Shown here: positions 7,398 to 16,749 of the stretch, piece by piece | Position numbering within the stretch: position 1 is the first letter of the stretch | Layout of the letters: each line of letters opens with the position of its first letter | Assembly (NCBI GenBank): GCA_016712745.1 | Contig: JADJQN010000003.1 | Location: forward strand, 1,302,001-1,366,000 | Length of the DNA stretch: 64,000 nucleotides | Reading direction: 5' to 3' | Source: Sandaracinaceae bacterium | GTDB taxonomy: Bacteria > Myxococcota_A > Polyangia > Polyangiales > JADJQN01 | Program-made: the position numbers and the translations under genes | The notes under the pieces: model-generated | Databases searched by the model: none | What the model saw: the letters and a program-made list of their open reading frames with translations, nothing else | What the model was told of the DNA's origin: nothing

Positions 7398-10256
7398 GTG
7401 AGTGTCAAAAGCGAGATAGAGAGTAGCGCGCACGCACGTTCGCCCAATGCGTTCTTTATCGCGCTGCTGTACGCAGGCTCGGGTGCCGCGACCATGGCGC
7501 ACGAGGTTTTGTGGACGCGCATGGCGCGTTCGCTCTTGGGTGGAGACGCTCGGGCCCTCGCAGTTGCGTTGGTAGCAACGTTGGTCGGACTTGGCGCGGG
7601 CGCGTTGGCGGCTCCGCGTCTATTGCGACGTTGGAACCCAGTAGGCAGCTTTGTGCGAGTCGAAGCGGTGGCCGCTATTTTTGCCGCTCTCTTGCCCTGG
7701 CTCGTGCAAGGCGTGCACCCGCTCATCGGCGTTCTTTATCGCGCTCTCGGTGACGGTGCGGGCTTTTCCATTGCATCGTTCGTCGTGGCGGTAGTTATTC
7801 TTTTGCCCGCAACGTTCGCACTGGGCGCTGGCCTTCCGCTTCTTGCTGCAGCGTTCCCGAAAAGCGAACGCATGAGCGGCGTGCTTTATGGAGTGCACGC
7901 TGGAGGCAGCGCGATAGGCGCATCGTTCGTAGGCTTTGCACTCTTGCCAGCATGGGGCGCGCCGCTATGCGCGCTGTGCGCGTCGGGGCTGCAGGCGTTG
8001 GTTTGCGTGCTCGCTTCGCGCATTCGTGCCCCGTCACGCATTGCTGAAACCAATGCGGTCGAGCGCTGGAGCGCGCCTTCGCGGCAAACAGTCTTGATCC
8101 TTTTGCCGCTGATGTTGGCTGGACTCTCGTCGTTCGCCTTGCAGTCGCTCTGGACCCGCGTGGCTGCCATGGCGATGGGACCTACCGTGCAGTCGTTTGC
8201 GCTCGTCGCAACCCTTTACGTTGTCGCGCTCTTCATCGGCGCTCTTGCGGCGGCGATTCTCTTACGCTTCATCAAGCAGGCCTGGGTTGCGTGCGCTGCC
8301 GCGGTGCTCGCAGCTGGCATCTTCGCTCTCTTTCGCGTTGCCAACGTCGGCGCCTGGCCCATCGATGCGACGCCAGTTTTTGCATCCATTCGCGACGGGC
8401 GGGTTTCCTACGACGCGCTGATGGAGCTCTTCTTTCCTACCGTCGTGCCGACGGTCGCGTTTTTCGGCGCGGCATTCGCTTTCGCGGCGGCAGGGCTCAA
8501 GAGCGATCTACCGCAGACTGCCAATCGCGCACTCGGCTACTTGCTTGCATTCTCTGCGGCGGGCAACGCACTCGGTTCGATTCTCGCGCCGTTCGTTTTT
8601 GTGCCGTATTGGGGCCTGGCTCTCGCCATCAAGATTGCTGCCCTGGGCGCAGGCGTCGCTGGCCTATTGTTGTTGGCCCTGCGCCTACGCGCGGAATGGA
8701 AAGCTTCGCTCATCGTCGCCGTGCCCGGCATTGTGCTGCTCGTCTGGATGAGCGCGCGCGCGCCCAACCACTTCAACGCCGACTCCCTAACGAGTGGTCC
8801 CTTTCTCTACGCTGGCCCGGCCCATCCTGACCTTGGCGACGTGATCTTCGCACACGATGGTGTGGACGCTACGGTCACCGTCCGTCGCAGCGGAGCCGAG
8901 CGTCTTCTGCAGATCGACGGCAAGGTAGACGGCTCGACGTTGGGTGACGCTCCCACGCAAACGTTGGTTGGCTTGCTTCCAACGCTATTCGCTGCAAATC
9001 CTTCGCGCGCGTTGGTCATCGGCCTGGGCACTGGCATGACCGTCGATGCTGTGCGATCCGTGCCCGGCGTCAGCCGAGTTGATGTTGCCGAGCTAGTCGC
9101 TGGCGTTCACTACGCGGCCCCGGCCTTCGCGAATGCGACGCACCACGTTCTTCGCGATCCGCGCGTGCACGTGATCGCCACCGACGGCTCACTTCTTTTG
9201 CGCCATAGCGATCAGCGCTGGGACGTGATCGTTAACGAGCCGTCCAATCCGTGGGTCGCCGGCATGGGCGATCTCTTTTCGGAAGAAACCTTTCGCGCAG
9301 CCCGTGATCACCTTCGTGACGGTGGAGTGATGGCGACGTGGTTTCACGTTTACGCGACGGATCTCACGATCGTGCGTGAGATCATGGCCACATTCGCCGC
9401 AGTCTTTCCCAACGCTTCGCTTTGGGAGCTCACGCGAGGCGAAGACTATATGTTGCTGGGTACGAAGGAGCCGCAAGGTATCGACGCGGATCGGCTAGTG
9501 GCACGAGCGGGCGCGGCCAATGTCGTGCGCGCTCTTACCGCCGCAGGCGTTCCCGATCTTCCTTCGTTACTGGGACGCCTCGTCGCTTCGTCTGACGGCG
9601 TCGCGCGAGGCGTGCGAGAGATCAATACGCTCTCCTCGCGCGACGGAAGCCTCGAAGCAAGGGCCGCGCGTTCGCTCTATCAAGACGCATCGAAAGACGC
9701 TCTCGCGTTCTTCGACGAAATCTCTGTTCGGGAGCAAGATTTACGCGTGCGCGCCAGCAGCGCTGCTGCCCAAGGGCTGGCGCTGGCATGGCCAGGGGCG
9801 ATTGAAGCCCGTGCTCTTGCTCGCCGGGTTGTCTTGCGCGCTCTGGATGGGGATGAAGACGGAGCTATCTTTCTTGGCGAACGAGCCATGGGTCTTGCCC
9901 CCCACGACACGAGCATCCAGTCCTTGGTAGCAACCTTGTACCTCTCCCGCGGAAAGACCCACGCCCTTGCACAGGAGTTTGTTCCTGCGCGTGATGCATT
10001 GCTCACCGTGCTCGAGATCGACCCGCCTGAGCTTGAAACGCGCGTCGATGCTCTGGTGACTCTCGGCGATTTGGACGTGGCGACCGGACACGCGCGGCAA
10101 GGCCTTGATCGGTACCAGCGCGCGCGCCGAATGCGTCCGGAATCTGCCGACATCGCCGATCGCATTGCGGTAGCCCTTTCGCGTCTTGGAGCAACCGACG
10201 ACGCCGCTCGCGAGCATGCGCTCGCGCAAACCTTGCGCAGCCGACAAACGCAGTAA
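7398..10256 (+). CDS. Multi-spanning membrane protein fused to spermidine-synthase-like and TPR domains
   Basis: GTG start with AGGA 10 bp upstream. Residues 1 to about 460 form many hydrophobic helices, including a conserved-looking GAGLPLLAAAFP and GVLYGVHAGGSAIG pair, as in bacterial fused transporter/spermidine synthase proteins. A Rossmann methyltransferase-like domain follows with the nucleotide-binding loop VIGLGTGMTVDAV (about residue 540) and the strand VIVNEPSNPWVAGM. The last roughly 170 residues look like TPR helices. True aminopropyltransferases carry two Asp in the DSSDP-type motif; here they are Glu614 and Asn617, so polyamine synthesis is doubtful. It ends exactly where the convergent aroE ends, with no intergenic base. 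Confidence 0.82.
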   Translation: MSVKSEIESSAHARSPNAFFIALLYAGSGAATMAHEVLWTRMARSLLGGDARALAVALVATLVGLGAGALAAPRLLRRWNPVGSFVRVEAVAAIFAALLPWLVQGVHPLIGVLYRALGDGAGFSIASFVVAVVILLPATFALGAGLPLLAAAFPKSERMSGVLYGVHAGGSAIGASFVGFALLPAWGAPLCALCASGLQALVCVLASRIRAPSRIAETNAVERWSAPSRQTVLILLPLMLAGLSSFALQSLWTRVAAMAMGPTVQSFALVATLYVVALFIGALAAAILLRFIKQAWVACAAAVLAAGIFALFRVANVGAWPIDATPVFASIRDGRVSYDALMELFFPTVVPTVAFFGAAFAFAAAGLKSDLPQTANRALGYLLAFSAAGNALGSILAPFVFVPYWGLALAIKIAALGAGVAGLLLLALRLRAEWKASLIVAVPGIVLLVWMSARAPNHFNADSLTSGPFLYAGPAHPDLGDVIFAHDGVDATVTVRRSGAERLLQIDGKVDGSTLGDAPTQTLVGLLPTLFAANPSRALVIGLGTGMTVDAVRSVPGVSRVDVAELVAGVHYAAPAFANATHHVLRDPRVHVIATDGSLLLRHSDQRWDVIVNEPSNPWVAGMGDLFSEETFRAARDHLRDGGVMATWFHVYATDLTIVREIMATFAAVFPNASLWELTRGEDYMLLGTKEPQGIDADRLVARAGAANVVRALTAAGVPDLPSLLGRLVASSDGVARGVREINTLSSRDGSLEARAARSLYQDASKDALAFFDEISVREQDLRVRASSAAAQGLALAWPGAIEARALARRVVLRALDGDEDGAIFLGERAMGLAPHDTSIQSLVATLYLSRGKTHALAQEFVPARDALLTVLEIDPPELETRVDALVTLGDLDVATGHARQGLDRYQRARRMRPESADIADRIAVALSRLGATDDAAREHALAQTLRSRQTQ

Positions 10257-11108
10257 TCAGGGGAGTTTCAGCGCTTCATCGACGGCCTTGTGCATAACTT
10301 CGATGGGAGCTTTCACGCCGGTGAAGCGCTCGAAGGCCAAGGCACCTTGATGCACGAGCATCGCACGACCATCCATAGAACGGCGCTGATGCGTGCTTGC
10401 CTCCTCGCAGAACAGCGACACGCTCGTGCCATAGGCGAGGTCCATCGCTAGGAGGTGCTCGCGCGTATGTGGCATCGCCAGGGTGTCGAGAAGTGCCTGC
10501 GCCTCTAGTCCCCGAGGCGGGACCGACGTTGCTTGAACCAGGATATCCGCGGTCTTCATCGCACGTTGAAACTGCGCGTCTCGAAATGTCGATGCGACGA
10601 GATTCGTTGCTGCCGACAAACACAACGCTTCGCAGATGGCGATTGCACGCGCATGCCGCCTGCCCGCAACGGTGACTTGCGCTGCGCCATGTCGAACGGC
10701 GGCGCACACGACCGCGCGCGCGGCTCCCCCGGTGCCGAGAACGACGATATGCTTGTCACGCAGCTCTACGCTCGCCTCACGAAGCGCGTTTGCAAAGCCT
10801 TCCACGTCCGTGTTGTATCCATCGAGCCGTCCGTCGATGCAGCGAACGGTATTCACCGCGCGTAGTAACGAGGCGTCTTCGTCGAGCGTGTCAACGAGCT
10901 TGACGGTGGTTTCCTTGTGCGGCGCGGTCACATTGAATCCGCCCATGCGTTTGCGGCATTTCTCTAGGGTTTCGGCCAAGCCGATCGAGTTGACCTCGAT
11001 GGCTTCGTACGTCGCGTCAATCCCGAGCGCCGCAAAAGCCGCTTGGTGCATGAGCGGTGAGAGTGAGTGTGAGATGGGCGAACCAAGCACCGCAAAACGC
11101 TTGTTCAT
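10257..11108 (-). CDS. aroE: Shikimate dehydrogenase
   Basis: Reduces 3-dehydroshikimate with NADPH in aromatic amino-acid synthesis. The 283 residues have the family signatures in order: AVLGSPISHSLSPLMHQAAF at the N-terminus (substrate serines), NVTAPHKE with the catalytic lysine near residue 66, NTDVEGF with the substrate-binding Asp, and the NADP loop VLGTGGAARAVV. The C-terminal HQGALAFERFTG matches the usual Gln-containing closing helix. Its start overlaps the xseA stop by 4 bp (ATGA), so the two are translated as a pair. Normal length for the family and no missing residue noted. Confidence 0.95.
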   Translation of the reverse strand: MNKRFAVLGSPISHSLSPLMHQAAFAALGIDATYEAIEVNSIGLAETLEKCRKRMGGFNVTAPHKETTVKLVDTLDEDASLLRAVNTVRCIDGRLDGYNTDVEGFANALREASVELRDKHIVVLGTGGAARAVVCAAVRHGAAQVTVAGRRHARAIAICEALCLSAATNLVASTFRDAQFQRAMKTADILVQATSVPPRGLEAQALLDTLAMPHTREHLLAMDLAYGTSVSLFCEEASTHQRRSMDGRAMLVHQGALAFERFTGVKAPIEVMHKAVDEALKLP

Positions 11109-12487
11109 GACGAGCCCTTGGTCTCAGTCACGCGCGCTATGAGAGTCCCGTCATGAACGCGCACGGAGATCGAATCGCCGACCTCCGCGTCACGGGCGCG
11201 CAACAGAGCCCGTCCGGACATTTCGTGAATGGCGATTGCGTAGCCGCGGGAGAGTACAGCGAGAGGTGAGAGCGCAGACAATTGCGCGACGCGTTCACTG
11301 AATGCTGAGCGTTGCTCGTGGGTCAACGACTGACCCAGCTGACCCAGGCGCGCTTCCAGCGCGCGCAGTGTTGCGCGATCGCGAGAGAGGCGCACGCGTG
11401 CGTCGTGTTCGACGAGACGCGCGTGCAAGGCAGCGAGCCGCGCGCGGCTCAGCACCAGGCGTCGTTGCGTGCGCTGGGCGAGAGTTGCCTCGAGCGCGAG
11501 CAGGCGACTACGCACCGAGCCTACAGCGCGGCGCGGATCGCTCACGCGCCGGGTCAGGCGGTCCACGCGAAGCCGTTCCTGCTGAAGCCGCGCATCGAGC
11601 GCGCGTTCGAGGCGGCGGGTCGTATGCGTAAGCTCGCGCGTGAGGCCGCCCAGATCGGGCACGACTAGCTCTGCGGCGTTGGACGGCGTTGCAGCGCGTA
11701 AATCGGCCACCAAATCGGCAATTGTGATGTCGACCTCGTGGCCGACCGCGCTCACGATCGGCACACGACAGGCGGCAATCGCTCGCGCGACACGTTCGTC
11801 GTTGAATGCGAAAAGGTCTTCTGCCGATCCTCCGCCGCGTCCGATGATCACGACATCAAGCTCGGGCAATTTCTGAATCAGCAGTAGGGCTGCGACGATG
11901 CTGTCTGGAGATTCGGTGCCTTGCACCAAGCATCCGGCGACAACGATCCGCACAGGACAACGGCCTCGCGCGACACGGATCACATCGTGAAGCGCAGCAC
12001 CCGCGGTGCTCGTTACCACGCCGATGACACGTGGCACGCGTGGCAGGGGCCGTCGCTTCTCCGGCGCAAGCAATCCCTCGGCTTCGAGCTTTTTTCGCAA
12101 GCGTTCGAACTGCGCATGCAGATCTCCGGCGCCTGCCGGCAGCGCCATCCGTGCAATCAACTGAAAGCTGCCGCGCGCTTCGTAAAGCGAAAGCCCACCG
12201 CGAATGCGAACGCGCTCGCCGTTCTCGAGTTTGGCCTTGGCGCGCCGGGCTTCGTTGCGGAACATCACCATACGAATTTGCGCCGGCTCTTTTCCATCAT
12301 TGAGTGTGCAGTAGACATGGCCCGAGGCTGAACGTGTCACGTCGGACAACTCGCCTTCCACCCAAACGTCGCCAAAGCCCTGCTCGAGCGAGCTACGCAC
12401 CACGCGATTGAGCGCCGCGACGCTGAGCACCGGCTCGTCTTCGTCGGTGCGGGCTTTTGCTGCCCAATCGAAAAGCGTGTCGGTCAT
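11105..12487 (-). CDS. xseA: Exodeoxyribonuclease VII large subunit
   Basis: Catalytic subunit of the nuclease that degrades single-stranded DNA to oligonucleotides. The 460 residues show an N-terminal OB-fold (about 20-120, LSVAALNRVVRSSLEQGFG then WVEGELSDV), the catalytic-domain segment VIGVVTSTAGAALHDVI, and the motif DVVIIGRGGGSAEDLFAFND followed by VSAVGHEVDITIADLVAD. A long Arg/Leu-rich coiled coil (about 290-410) follows, as expected for subunit assembly. Length is normal. The small subunit gene xseB is not adjacent. Coupled to aroE downstream by a 4-bp overlap; upstream is the divergent rhodanese gene 68 bp away. Confidence 0.95.
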   Translation of the reverse strand: MTDTLFDWAAKARTDEDEPVLSVAALNRVVRSSLEQGFGDVWVEGELSDVTRSASGHVYCTLNDGKEPAQIRMVMFRNEARRAKAKLENGERVRIRGGLSLYEARGSFQLIARMALPAGAGDLHAQFERLRKKLEAEGLLAPEKRRPLPRVPRVIGVVTSTAGAALHDVIRVARGRCPVRIVVAGCLVQGTESPDSIVAALLLIQKLPELDVVIIGRGGGSAEDLFAFNDERVARAIAACRVPIVSAVGHEVDITIADLVADLRAATPSNAAELVVPDLGGLTRELTHTTRRLERALDARLQQERLRVDRLTRRVSDPRRAVGSVRSRLLALEATLAQRTQRRLVLSRARLAALHARLVEHDARVRLSRDRATLRALEARLGQLGQSLTHEQRSAFSERVAQLSALSPLAVLSRGYAIAIHEMSGRALLRARDAEVGDSISVRVHDGTLIARVTETKGSS

Positions 12488-12555
12488 TGAAGGGGCATTA
12501 GTCTATCTCGCGAAGAGCGGCTCATCGAGTGCATTTGCGGTATTCTCGTCGCGAA

Positions 12556-12930
12556 ATGAGCTTTGCGCCCAGGATCGCTAGCGCCCACCGCACCGCATCG
12601 GACTACTACGAAGTCCGTCCTCTCGACGTGGCCCAGCGTTCGGACCTCTACCTCGTTGACGTCCGCGACGAAGCGGAGCTTCTCGGAGAGCTCGGCCACA
12701 TCCATAATGTGCATCATGTAGAAGCGGCCGCAGTTCTTTCGGGCGCACTCGGGATTCTCCCAGCTGAAACGCCTCTCTTGATCCTCTGCCGCAACGGTCG
12801 CACGAGTGCCCAGTGCGCAACGTTCCTGGCGCGCGCCGGAGGATTTCGTGAGGTCTATCTTTTGGTGGGCGGCATGGTGCGGTGGGTGGGCGAAGAGCGT
12901 CCTGTCGCGCGAACCAGGACCTACACATGA
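12556..12930 (+). CDS. Rhodanese-domain protein
   Basis: A single-domain rhodanese of 124 residues starting at ATG 12556. The fold is indicated by LYLVDVRDEAELLGELGHI, then LLILCRNGRTSAQCATFL, where CRNGRTS is the active-site loop with its persulfide-carrying Cys, and by VYLLVGGMVRW at the end. Such proteins move sulfane sulfur to acceptors or detoxify cyanide; the partner here is unknown. Its stop overlaps the folK start by 4 bp (ATGA), so the genes are coupled, although no direct metabolic link between rhodanese and folate synthesis is evident. Confidence 0.85.
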   Translation: MSFAPRIASAHRTASDYYEVRPLDVAQRSDLYLVDVRDEAELLGELGHIHNVHHVEAAAVLSGALGILPAETPLLILCRNGRTSAQCATFLARAGGFREVYLLVGGMVRWVGEERPVARTRTYT

Positions 12931-13400
12931 CGGCTGTCATCGTCGGCTTGGGATCGAATCTCGGAGATCGCGAGCGGATGTTGACGAGCGCTCTCGATCT
13001 TCTGACGAAAGAAAGCACCCTTCGCCTGGTTGCGACTTCTGCAATCTACGAGACGACGGCCGTAGGTCCTGAGCAGCCCGACTTTCTAAATGCGGCGGCA
13101 CGGTTCGAGACAACGCTCTCGCCCCATGAAGTCTTAGCGATTCTGCTACGCACGGAAGCCGCGCTCGGACGCGTGCGAAGAGAGAAGTGGGGACCGCGCA
13201 CCATTGATCTGGATATTCTTTGGATGCAGGACACTTCCCTCGCCGATGCCACGCTCACGATCCCGCATCCGCAGCTGATGGAGAGGCCATTTGCCCTGGC
13301 GCCCCTCGTCGATGTCGCAAAGGAGCTGACGTGGGCGCAAGTGCGCTGCGAGCAACTTGGCGGGATTCCTCGCAAAATAGGATTTCTTTCAAGGTCTTAG
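12927..13400 (+). CDS. folK: 2-amino-4-hydroxy-6-hydroxymethyldihydropteridine diphosphokinase
   Basis: Transfers pyrophosphate from ATP to the hydroxymethyl-pterin in folate synthesis. ATG 12927 overlaps the rhodanese stop and starts the family pattern VIVGLGSNLGDRERML directly; an upstream start would add an unrelated 15-residue tail. Other signatures in the 157-residue product are PDFLNAAARFET, and GRVRREKWGPRTIDLDIL, which contains the Arg, Lys and paired Asp residues that bind ATP and magnesium. HPQLMERPFALAPLVDV is the usual C-terminal motif. No folP or folB gene is adjacent. Confidence 0.94.
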   Translation: MTAVIVGLGSNLGDRERMLTSALDLLTKESTLRLVATSAIYETTAVGPEQPDFLNAAARFETTLSPHEVLAILLRTEAALGRVRREKWGPRTIDLDILWMQDTSLADATLTIPHPQLMERPFALAPLVDVAKELTWAQVRCEQLGGIPRKIGFLSRS

Positions 13401-13441
13401 CAGATCCGCTTTGTTGGTTTTTCGGCAGAACCAATAGTACG

Positions 13442-15865
13442 ATGTCGACTATGGCTGCCGATACGCGCAAAGAGAAACGCGCGCCAGTTTCACTCAAAGT
13501 CCGTTTCAAGAGCGCAACGGTCGATGAGTTCATCGAGCAGTACAGCGTGGATATCTCGACGGGCGGTCTCTTCATCAAGACGAAGAGCCCGATGCCAATC
13601 GGCACCTTGTTGAAATTCGAATTTCAGCTCAAGGACGAATCGCGACTCATTCACGGAGTGGGTCGCGTTGTTTGGAAGCGCGATGAGACTCAAGCCAAGG
13701 GCAGCGACATTCCTGCGGGCATGGGCATCAAGTTCATCAAAATGGATCCCGAGAGCCGCGCCCTCGTCGACAAGATCATTTCGCAACGCGGCGACGTCCA
13801 GTCGAGCTTCGATATGGTTGCGCCCGAGATCAGCACATTGTCCTCCATGCCGCCCGCAGGCCCTGATGCCGATGGGCCAGTGACGATTCGTCCGGCGGCT
13901 CCTGCCATCCCCAGTGAAGCGATGCGCACGCCGCATCCCTCTGTGCCGCCCGCGCTCGGTGTTCCAAAGGGAGCACAACGTTACAAAAACACGCTCGCCT
14001 TTGACGCGAGCGTCTTGCCGACTCCCGGTCCGCGCGCAGCCGAGGCGCCCCAAGCTCCGGAGCCACCGCCGGCGTCCGCACCGTTTTTCCCATCGACGAC
14101 GCAGCCTCATGAGATGCCCGATGAAGCGGATCGCACGAATGTGCGGCCGGCGTCGGAGATTCGCGCGCGCGCAGAGGCGGCCGAGGCCGAGGCGCGTCAG
14201 AAGGCCGGCGAGCAAGAAGCGGCGGGAAAGGCTGCCGAGCAAGAGGCTCGGCAAAAGGCCGAGATGCAGGCGCGTTTGGACGAGGCGCGTACTGCGGCGG
14301 GCACTGGACATCATGAAGACGAAGAGGATGCTGGACGAGTCACGCTGCCCGAAACGGATGTGCGTCGTGCAGCGCGCGTAGTGCCGCGCACGATCCCCGA
14401 AGAAGATCAGCGGGCGATTTTGCGCAAGGCTGCGGAAGACGAAGCGCGTGCTGAACGCAAGGCCGCAGCACAGCGTGCCGATGTCTCGCACGGCGCGGAT
14501 GGCGTACAGACCGCAACACCCCGCAGTCAGTTGGGACCGTCTGAAGATACGACCGAAGCGCCCACGCTCCCACCTTCGCCGATGGATATGCCTCCGGAAC
14601 CCGTGGCCACCCCATCCCAGCAGCGCGTGCCCTCCTTCGAGACGGCGTCGTCCGCAGCGACCACCGAGCCAGACGCAGGGCAGAGCTTACCCCCGCTTGA
14701 TTTTGACGACTCCGACAGCGCGCTTACTCCGATACGTGCGGCAGAAGTAGCTGACGATGCGGCTCACGAACCGGAATCAGTCGAGCCGCGATCCAGTCGC
14801 AAGAAGAAAAAGAAGAAGCGCCGTGGTGAAAGCGTAAACCCGCCCGCAGCGCAGACCAGCGCACGTGTTTCGTCTGCGCCGCGCATCGTCGCGCCCGCAC
14901 CCTCTACTTCGAGCGCCATCGAGAGGGCGAGCGCGGACCGCAAGGGACCGCGTCTTGCACTCGACGAAGTTCAACCGAAAAAATCAAAAGCGAGCTCCAA
15001 GACCCTTCCCATGGTGCTTGCGGTTCTGGCGCTCGCAGCAGCCGTTGGAGTGTACTTCTGGCAGGACGGACAGAGCTCACAACCCCCTTCGCCCATTGCC
15101 GAAACGCCGATTCCGACGCCAGAAATCGTACCGCCTTCCGAGATCCCGGCGGCTCCCTCGGCACTGCCGCCCGAGCCCGTGCCGGCGGTTGCCGTCGAGA
15201 CGGCGCCTGTGCGCGTCGACTCTGTTCCATCCGGGGCTACGATTCGTTATGCCGACGCCGATCACGGGGTCACACCAGCCACGCTCGATCTGCCGGTCGG
15301 CACGCCTACAGCCGTGACCGTAGCCGCGCCAGGTTATGCGCCGCTCACCCAAGAAATCACGGCAGCACCAGGCGCCACGCCAGTTCGCTTTGCGTTGGTT
15401 GCGATGCCGTACTCGCTCATCATCGACACCGTTCCGACAGGCGCGCGCGTCACCGCCAATGGCCGTCGCGCTGTTGCTCCGACAACGCTCGCGCTCGGGC
15501 GCGTTACGCAGCCGGTTGTCGTGACAGCAACCAGTGCCGGTTTCGATCCCGTGACGCAAACGATCAACGTCGGCGACTTCACGGCGCAAGACGGTCAGAT
15601 GGTTTATCGCGCGACGTTGATGTTGCCCCCGCACGTGGTGGCACCTCCGGCAGCAGAAGCGACTCCGCGCAATCCCCCGCCGCCGCGCAGTGATCCGCCG
15701 CCGCGCGTGCGGCCGGAGAATCCGCCCGCAGAGACGCCCCCGCCTGCAGCACAGGAGGAAGTGCCGCCGCAGCGTCCAGAGCCCGAGCCTGAGCGTCCCG
15801 CTCCCCCGCCTGAGCGCCCGGCGCCCCCGCCCGCGGCCGAGCCCCTACCCGAAAACCCGTTCTGA
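13442..15865 (+). CDS. PilZ-like (TIGR02266-type) protein with membrane segment and two PEGA domains
   Basis: Start chosen at ATG 13442, directly before the domain; the longer open frame would overlap folK. Residues about 14-110 match the PilZ-like domain that is multiplied in myxobacteria (VSLKVRFKSATVDEFIEQY then DISTGGLFIKTKSPMPIGT), possibly a cyclic-di-GMP-related sensor. A long Ala/Glu/Arg-rich linker (about 220-340) and a Lys-rich KKKKKKRR patch precede one membrane helix near 521-540 (MVLAVLALAAAVGVYFW). Two PEGA domains follow (about 587-655 and 658-725), then a Pro/Glu-rich tail to residue 807. The layout puts PilZ in the cytoplasm and PEGA in the periplasm, suggesting envelope or motility signalling. 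Ligand binding is unproven. Confidence 0.85.
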   Translation: MSTMAADTRKEKRAPVSLKVRFKSATVDEFIEQYSVDISTGGLFIKTKSPMPIGTLLKFEFQLKDESRLIHGVGRVVWKRDETQAKGSDIPAGMGIKFIKMDPESRALVDKIISQRGDVQSSFDMVAPEISTLSSMPPAGPDADGPVTIRPAAPAIPSEAMRTPHPSVPPALGVPKGAQRYKNTLAFDASVLPTPGPRAAEAPQAPEPPPASAPFFPSTTQPHEMPDEADRTNVRPASEIRARAEAAEAEARQKAGEQEAAGKAAEQEARQKAEMQARLDEARTAAGTGHHEDEEDAGRVTLPETDVRRAARVVPRTIPEEDQRAILRKAAEDEARAERKAAAQRADVSHGADGVQTATPRSQLGPSEDTTEAPTLPPSPMDMPPEPVATPSQQRVPSFETASSAATTEPDAGQSLPPLDFDDSDSALTPIRAAEVADDAAHEPESVEPRSSRKKKKKKRRGESVNPPAAQTSARVSSAPRIVAPAPSTSSAIERASADRKGPRLALDEVQPKKSKASSKTLPMVLAVLALAAAVGVYFWQDGQSSQPPSPIAETPIPTPEIVPPSEIPAAPSALPPEPVPAVAVETAPVRVDSVPSGATIRYADADHGVTPATLDLPVGTPTAVTVAAPGYAPLTQEITAAPGATPVRFALVAMPYSLIIDTVPTGARVTANGRRAVAPTTLALGRVTQPVVVTATSAGFDPVTQTINVGDFTAQDGQMVYRATLMLPPHVVAPPAAEATPRNPPPPRSDPPPRVRPENPPAETPPPAAQEEVPPQRPEPEPERPAPPPERPAPPPAAEPLPENPF

Positions 15866-15870
15866 GCGCG

Positions 15871-16308
15871 CTAAACGTCGCGCTTAGCTCGCCGGAACCG
15901 TAGCCAATTACGCACAGTTCCTATCGGTACACGGGCCCACACTCGCTCATGCACGTAGTAGAGGAAGAGTTTCGTGACGACCTCGAACGCGCCAATCTTC
16001 ACGCCGCTCCACAGACTCCCCGTATAGAGCCACCCGAGCAACATCGTGTCGACGGTTCCCGTTGCTCTCCACGTGATCGCTTTGAGTATTGCAACGCGCG
16101 TTGTGCGGGTCTGCTCGCGCCGTAGAAATACCCAGAGCCGCTCGTGCGCGTAGTAGAGGACAATCTTCGTCAGAACTTCGGACAGTCCGACATGCAGCGC
16201 CGTCATCCCTTGTCCAGTGACAAGAAAGGCCACAATCACCGTATCGATCGTCCCGACGACACGCCAGGAGATTCCCTTCACGACACTGCGCTGATGCGAT
16301 TCGATCAC
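15871..16308 (-). CDS. Tandem DUF2061 small membrane protein
   Basis: The 145 residues are two copies of the DUF2061 domain. Copy one (about 8-62) reads VVKGISWRVVGTIDTVIVAF and ends SEVLTKIVLYYAHERLW. Copy two (about 72-127) reads ILKAITWRATGTVDTMLLGW and ends FEVVTKLFLYYVHERVW. Each copy predicts two membrane helices. The function of DUF2061 is not established; single-domain members occur near sulfate assimilation genes in some bacteria, but no such gene is adjacent here. Lies 5 bp from the convergent PilZ gene stop and 25 bp upstream of the cupin gene on the same strand. Confidence 0.85.
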   Translation of the reverse strand: MIESHQRSVVKGISWRVVGTIDTVIVAFLVTGQGMTALHVGLSEVLTKIVLYYAHERLWVFLRREQTRTTRVAILKAITWRATGTVDTMLLGWLYTGSLWSGVKIGAFEVVTKLFLYYVHERVWARVPIGTVRNWLRFRRAKRDV

Positions 16309-16333
16309 ACTCTACTTCTGACAACGGATCGGA

Positions 16334-16738
16334 TTACCGAGCTACGAATGGCGCAGCGACGAACGCTTCGTCTTCGTGATCGGCGTCAGCATCGGCTTTG
16401 GTGTGGTGCACGCGCCCGTCGATGTGGTTTGCAGGCGCGTAGATGGTGTAAATCTTTAGCGGCTCATTCCCGTTGTTGATGAAATTGTGAGTAGCGCCCG
16501 GTGTTACAACGACTGCGTCGCCAGCGGCGAAGGCGGTTTGCAAGCCGTTCACGATTGCAGCGCCGCGACCGCTGAGGCAGATCAGCGTCTGTTCAACGTG
16601 CGGGTGAGTTTCCTCGCCGATCTCACCTCCCGGCGGGAGGGTCATCACGACAAGCTGGCTAAGAGATCCGGTGAACAGCACGCGCCGAAAGTCTGTATTG
16701 GATTCTGCGGCTGCCAAAACGTTCACTTGATAGGACAT
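16334..16738 (-). CDS. Cupin-domain protein
   Basis: A 134-residue single cupin barrel. The start at 16738 is fixed by an AGGAG ribosome-binding site 6 bp upstream and by the N-terminus MSYQVNVLAAAE. Cupin motif 1 is GGEIGEETHPHVEQTLICLSG, with metal-binding His and Glu; motif 2 is PGATHNFINNGNEPLKIYTIY with the second His. A family of small mannose-6-phosphate-isomerase-like cupins starts the same way. The substrate is unknown and the protein may be an enzyme or a sugar/metal-binding protein. The tail after about residue 110 is acidic (TKADADADHEDE). Confidence 0.88.
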   Translation of the reverse strand: MSYQVNVLAAAESNTDFRRVLFTGSLSQLVVMTLPPGGEIGEETHPHVEQTLICLSGRGAAIVNGLQTAFAAGDAVVVTPGATHNFINNGNEPLKIYTIYAPANHIDGRVHHTKADADADHEDEAFVAAPFVAR

Positions 16739-16744
16739 GGGATT

Positions 16745-16749
16745 CTCCT
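16745..16749 (-). promoter_or_regulatory. Ribosome-binding site of the cupin gene
   Basis: AGGAG on the minus strand, 6 bp before the ATG at 16738. It rules out the much longer in-frame extension that would run antisense through the rhomboid region. Confidence 0.8.

Noticed and set aside
13490..14491. Minus-strand open frame opposite the PilZ gene
   Set aside because: Composition is Arg/His-rich with no motif; it is an antisense shadow of a GC-rich gene.
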